In this document: positions 19,571-23,135 of the stretch, piece by piece
How positions within the stretch are numbered: position 1 is the stretch's first letter
Layout: each line of letters opens with the position of its first letter
Origin: Amphimedon queenslandica
Taxonomy: Eukaryota > Porifera > Demospongiae > Haplosclerida > Niphatidae
NCBI RefSeq assembly: GCF_000090795.2
Contig: NW_003547031.1
Coordinates: forward strand, 3,895-27,029
DNA length: 23,135 nt
Direction of reading: 5' to 3'
Position numbers and translations under genes: made by a program
Notes under the pieces: model-generated
What the model was told of the DNA's origin: nothing
Seen by the model: the letters and a program-made list of their open reading frames with translations, nothing else
Databases searched by the model: none

Positions 19571-20150
19571 ATGCATTACCACGGTAACAAAATTGTGTGT
19601 AAATTCAAACAAACTGTCACTGCTCGTTTCTACAAGGAGCTACATCAAAAGGAAGAATTTGTTGAAAAAAATTATCAATGTTTGGTAGTTAGTGGTAATG
19701 AAACTGATGTATATGAAGTGGAGAGGTTAATGGACAAGAGAGTTAGGAAGGTATGTATCAGACAGTTTTTTTGAAAGACTGAGACTTAATTTAACTCACA
19801 GGGCCATGAAGTGTATTTAGTTCTTTGGAAGGGGCATTCAAAAGAGGAAGCTACTTGGGTGCCAGCTGAAGATATTACTGCCACGGCAATAAGGTAGAGT
19901 GATCGTTCGTTAAAGCTATTTTTTTACAATGCTGGACTGACGGTTCATTTATTATCATAACCCAGATCCATGCAGGAGAGTAATGATGGATGATATTAGT
20001 ACGCTACAATCTTCATTACAATTTAGTTTAAAATCTGGAATCTTCCGTACACGTAAAATGTCAATACCGTTTCATCGTCACACTTTTACCTACCTTTTTA
20101 ATGACAAAGGAGAAGCTAAGTGTAAGCCTGGAAAGTTATGTCAAAGCTGA
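19571..20150 (+). CDS. Small three-exon chromodomain protein
   Basis: Exons 19571-19750, 19802-19893 and 19976-20150 are joined by GT-AG introns 19751-19801 and 19894-19975. This gives an uninterrupted 148-codon frame. Residues about 48-90 form a chromodomain: YEVERLMDKRVRK, then GHEVYLVLWKGHSKEEATWV, PAEDI. Chromodomains bind methylated histone tails through an aromatic cage. The tyrosine of YEVE and the tryptophan of LWKG are present, but the usual third aromatic (WKGY in HP1) is histidine here. The first 47 residues (MHYHGNKIVCKFKQTVTARF onward) and the C-terminus (GIFRTRKMSIPFHRHTFTYL, ending GKLCQS) are not recognised. The first intron falls inside the domain. The start could be the upstream in-frame ATG at 19547. 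No RT or integrase is joined to it, so a chromovirus tail is possible but not shown. It could be a host gene, or a fragment of a transposon-borne gene. Confidence 0.72.
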
Positions 20151-20511
20151 TTTTCCATCACAGTCCTTTGTACAAAAGGATTGGGTATAAGCGGCCATCC
20201 AATGGTGTACCTGTGGGCAGCAACCCCCTCATTGCCTTTGGCAATGGTCAGGTGAGCTTTCAGGGTAGTTACGATTGGGAGGATAATCCCTGAAGGCAAC
20301 TAAAGGGAGAAGCCAGGCACAAGGGTGTTCCGGCCATTAAAAGAATTATGGTCACTCCTACGTTTGTGACTAAGACGGCATCGCGCCTAGGTGAAGCCGA
20401 AGGCTGCGAAACAGGAGTCACTAAATTTGGAAACCGGAGGGATCTATACAAGGAATTAAATGTGTAGATATCGTGGTGCAATTTGTTAAAGCGGGCAGAT
20501 ACCCACCGGTA
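20151..20511 (+). other. GC-richer block with hairpins, probably mitochondrial non-coding DNA
   Basis: About 50% G+C by hand count over two lines, clearly above its surroundings. It contains the perfect hairpin CATTGCC-TTT-GGCAATG (20230-20246), GGGA-GGATAA-TCCC (20277-20290) and AGCC-GAA-GGCT near 20395-20405. It runs directly into the mitochondrial tRNA. Small repeated hairpins are known in demosponge mitochondrial intergenic regions, so the simplest reading is the left part of the same NUMT. One frame is open over about 100 codons if TGA is read as Trp (from RIGYKRPSNGVPV at about 20180 to LYKELNV at 20467), but it matches nothing I know. Confidence 0.45.
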
Positions 20512-20582
20512 TTGTCTGTAATTTAAAGGAAAAATGTCCGTCTTCGGAACGGAGTATGAGGGCTCAATTCCTCCCATGTAAT
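20512..20582 (+). tRNA. trnR(ucg): Mitochondrial-type tRNA-Arg(UCG), nuclear copy
   Basis: It folds as a cloverleaf. The acceptor strand TTGTCTG (20512-20518) pairs with CATGTAA (20575-20581) in 6 of 7 positions, two of them G-U. The D stem ATTT/AAAT (20521-20524, 20532-20535) is perfect. The anticodon stem TCCGT/ACGGA (20537-20541, 20549-20553) is perfect, with loop CTTCGGA, giving anticodon TCG. The T arm GAGGG-CTCAATT-CCTCC has one A-C mismatch. The discriminator is T. It ends 1 bp before nad4L. The mismatches suggest either mitochondrial looseness or decay after transfer to the nucleus. Confidence 0.75.
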
Positions 20583-20583
20583 C

Positions 20584-20888
20584 ATGAGTGTAATATATAT
20601 AGGGGCGATACTTATATTTGTATTAGGAGTGCTCAGGGTTATATTGAATCGAAACAGCTTTATAATAATGTTAATGTCGATGGCATTGATGTTTTTGGCT
20701 GTAGTGCTGTTGATGATATTGATTTCATCGGCATTCGATGAGATGACGGGGATGATATGGGAGATTGCCATCATTACAGTAGTAGCTGCGGACTCTGCCA
20801 TCGGGCTGTCTATATTGGTTGCTTTCTATGTACTTTGAGGATAGTTTCTTTAATATCTACAATAAGTTTGGAGAAGGTTGCTGTGTAG
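20584..20888 (+). pseudogene. nad4L: nad4L (NADH dehydrogenase subunit 4L) NUMT copy
   Basis: ATG 20584 opens an 84-residue hydrophobic frame: MSVIYIGAILIFVLGVLRVI, NRNSFIIMLMSMALMFLAVV, MTGMIWEIAIITVVAADSAI, GLSILVAFYVL. These match the three-helix NuoK/ND4L family, including the conserved membrane Glu/Ala-Ser-Ala region (here ADSAIGL, where AESAIGL is usual). In the nuclear code it stops at TGA 20836-20838. In the mitochondrial code TGA is Trp and the frame ends at TAG shortly after. A single-base frame change at about 20835 would instead continue as LRIVSLISTISLEKVAV to TAG 20886-20888. This gives about 100 residues, the usual ND4L length, so a 1-bp lesion is likely. ND4L is a proton-channel subunit of complex I. 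A nuclear copy embedded in retroelements would not function. Confidence 0.82.
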
Positions 20889-21134
20889 AATTTCCAATTT
20901 ATATGTACAGCCACGTATCATACTATCAAAAGTCATTCTACTGTGACAAGACACCCAGAACCAGAGGCTTCAACGAGATTCTTTTTCTGACTATTTTATC
21001 AAATCATTTCAGTCATGACTGCATGCCTAGGCCATATTAATTTGATTTACATAATACTGTAACAATAATTCATAATTATTATACTTATATTCATGCTACA
21101 TAATAATGTGTAATAAAACTAATGGACCACCCTA
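20889..21134. other. No gene recognised
   Basis: No cox1 or other mitochondrial gene follows nad4L, so the NUMT probably ends near 20890. The remainder is AT-rich. The open frame across 20819-21040 is incidental. Confidence 0.55.
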
Positions 21135-23135
21135 TTAAAATGTGTCTGGCTCGAGGTCTTGCTCAGGCTCGAATTTTATTTTTCTTCTCTTTTCTCTGAT
21201 ACCAAGGTCCCAGTATGTGTCTTTCTTTTCATATTTCCTCTTTGCTCTTTTGCCATGTTGCAGTTCTTCCACTCGACCGTCTGTTAATGAGATTTCTCTG
21301 GCAGGATCTTGGTGGTTGCTAGAGAAGAAATGTTTCCTAGCACAGTCATTATTCTTCTCATCTCCTACATGGTGATTTAAGTAGATGTCAGTAGAGAGTC
21401 TATGTACCTTGACTGCTAAATCGTTTGATACCAGCATGGCATTTCATTAAATGAGGTATGTGATAGCCCATAACGTGCATGTACTGGGTAACATTTGACT
21501 TGCCGTAACCATCATATGGGAACTTTAAGAAGTCCTGTATCCACTGTAGGGCCTGTTTAATGTAAACAGATGATATGATGGTTAAATTGTACTTTGCTGT
21601 GTACTGTATGAATTTCATCACCAATTGGATTTGAGATGCCAATCATCTCATAAATGACTTTAAAATCCTGTATCATACTTCCAATATAAGTTATAATAAA
21701 AATAATGCTAACCAGCCATTGTTTCATCAACTGCCAAACAAGCTCATTAGGAAATACATTTACCAGTTTTGCTGGCAGTTTGTTTAAGAGCTTTTTACGG
21801 TCACTACCACGTAATGATGTCCAATCCAACTCGTCCTTCTTTGTTTTAGACTTCCATACCTGTAATATAAAATTAGTGCTAATCATGTCTGAAATTTAAT
21901 GGTTTTTTACATGGAACATTATTCCACAGGATCGAATTAAGTTACATATTATGTCGACATATCTGGTGCTATTCTTTGTAGTCATGTCTTTCAAGTCTAG
22001 CACCTGACCAATTCCTAATAGATTTCTAATTAATACGTGCGAAATTCTTAACAACAAATGTAACTCATCAATTACAACCTGTAAAAGTTAGTAATATTAT
22101 AATTATGTACAAATAATTTTATGCTATGTTGGCAACCTGTTCTAGTTCTATTTCAAATAAAGGTTCTCGAAGGATGCCCATAGACTTAGACTTAGCACAG
22201 GACTTAATTGAAGCCAGTGACCATTTCATTGATTTCCTTAATGACAAGTGAAAATCCATTCCTTATTGCATCATATTTATCTTATCCCTTTATTACTGCC
22301 AGAGTGTGTGTGTGCCTACAGAAATTAAAAAGAATACGGATGATAATGTTTCATACCAGCTGTAGAGGACGACTTGGGGTCAAATAGAGGAAATGAAAAC
22401 GATAAAGGTAGAAATGAAGATGAACGGTAAAATGATGCTCCTTCACCAGACATTTTTACTTCAATAGGTGACTGTATATGATGCCCACAGTCCAATAATC
22501 AAGATAATGACAACTGCAGGTAATTGTGAAATGGAACATACCATCCTTGAGGTAGCTTTTGAATATTAACAGCTGATAAAAGACTTTTTTGGAAACGTTT
22601 TACTGTATATGATCGGGAAAGAGACTTTTGGAGCGTGGACAACTTGTTGTAAAAATCATCCGATACGCCATAAGAATCTAAAGGATAGAGAATTTGTTGT
22701 ACAGATAAAGGTGAATCAGGTGGGTTGCTTGATTGTTGACTAGAGGCTTGAGATGATGATGCCAATTCAATTTCAATTGTTAGAGCAGAGAATGAAGAAG
22801 TTGACAAAGAAACTGGTGTTGGCAATGGAGACAGGGAGGTAGATGATGATGGGTGAGTAGGTGAATAGTTAAATATAACTGGATCATAATGCAGCTGCCG
22901 TTTCTCAAATGAAATTGATGTTACATCAAGATTGTACGAGCCAGCAAACTGTAGAGCTTCTTTAGCTGACTCCTTCAATGTAGCTAATTTACGTCTCTGC
23001 TGGCACTCACAAACTTGATCTAAATCCTTCCCTTCATTGTTTGCAGGTTGGCTATTCCTTAGCTGTACTAATTCTTTCTCTTTTTTGTAATGTAGCTCTG
23101 TATGAAGAAAATTGATATTAACACTGACTCTCTAC
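21135..23135 (-). pseudogene. Multi-exon transposase-like gene (putative DDE type), 5' end beyond the window
   Basis: Minus strand. Exon 23097-22357 reads LQFAGSYNLDVTSISFEKRQ, a Ser/Pro-rich spacer, LYPLDSYGVSDDFYNKLSTL, a stop (TGA 22501-22499), then in the same frame SPIEVKMSGEGASFYRSSSF. A decayed stretch 22315-22262 has three in-frame TAA codons. After it the frame is clean through GT-AG introns 22136-22079, 21910-21860, 21712-21668, 21604-21553 and 21407-21365. It encodes IKSCAKSKSMGILREPLFEI, VVIDELHLLLRISHVLIRNL, RSCGIMFHVWKSKTKKDELD, WTSLRGSDRKKLLNKLPAKL, VTQYMHVMGYHIPHLMKCHA, and FSSQG-DEKNNDCARKHFFSSN, ending with a Lys-rich tail. From memory this matches long uncharacterised proteins in sponges and cnidarians. 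I infer a DDE nuclease, with candidate acidic residues in SGEGA, IDELHL and the DEKNND region. Between FPLFDPKSSSTAG and HTLWQ roughly 100 residues seem to be missing. Confidence 0.7.

Noticed and set aside
20269..20577. Minus-strand 102-codon frame starting MGGIEPSYSVPK
   Set aside because: It is antisense to the tRNA-Arg and the GC-rich block. It has no recognised domain, and the tRNA explains its first 20 codons.
20819..21040. 73-codon frame after nad4L as a possible further mitochondrial gene
   Set aside because: It overlaps nad4L in another frame. It resembles neither cox1 nor any other mitochondrial protein I know.

Overview
The window looks like nuclear DNA of an intron-bearing, AT-rich animal, most likely a demosponge of the Amphimedon type. 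The reasons are very short GT-AG introns (about 42-58 bp) in the spliced genes, LINE and Helitron protein types that I associate from memory with sponge genomes, and a fragment that reads as mitochondrial trnR(ucg)-nad4L. From memory, that is a demosponge mitochondrial gene pair. The species cannot be proven without a search.

Almost everything here is mobile or dead DNA. From left to right: (1) 1-3165, minus strand, the broken N-terminal part of a Helitron Rep/helicase gene with seven 45-bp (15-residue) repeats. (2) 3166-4737, mostly gene-free DNA with NRF1-like and YY1-like motifs and a (TGA)9 microsatellite. (3) 4741-7440, a 2.7-kb interval bounded by 96-bp inverted repeats. It holds a decayed, multi-exon integrase-type (DDE) transposase on the plus strand and a decayed protein-kinase C-lobe on the minus strand. 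(4) 8155-11186, a decayed CR1/L2/Jockey-type LINE (LINE-A, plus) with an internal deletion in its reverse transcriptase. (5) 11187-19480, a second plus-strand LINE (LINE-B) split in two by a 5.6-kb minus-strand LINE (LINE-C). LINE-C is itself interrupted by two foldback MITEs (15416-15606 and about 16824-17345), giving a three-level nest. (6) 19571-20150, a small three-exon chromodomain gene that still reads intact. (7) 20151-20888, a nuclear mitochondrial insert (NUMT): a GC-richer block with small hairpins, a foldable tRNA-Arg(UCG), and nad4L. (8) 21135-23135, minus strand, a multi-exon transposase-like gene running off the right edge, with clean splicing in its 3' half and stop codons in its middle.

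There is no operon-like cooperation. The genes are related by insertion order rather than pathway: LINE-B is older than LINE-C, and LINE-C is older than the MITEs. The only reading frame that appears able to encode a protein today is the chromodomain gene. The most unusual items are the NUMT, the frame-checked nested insertions, the kinase fragment lying in the same inverted-repeat interval as a transposase, and recurrent 4-bp insertions as the inactivating lesion.
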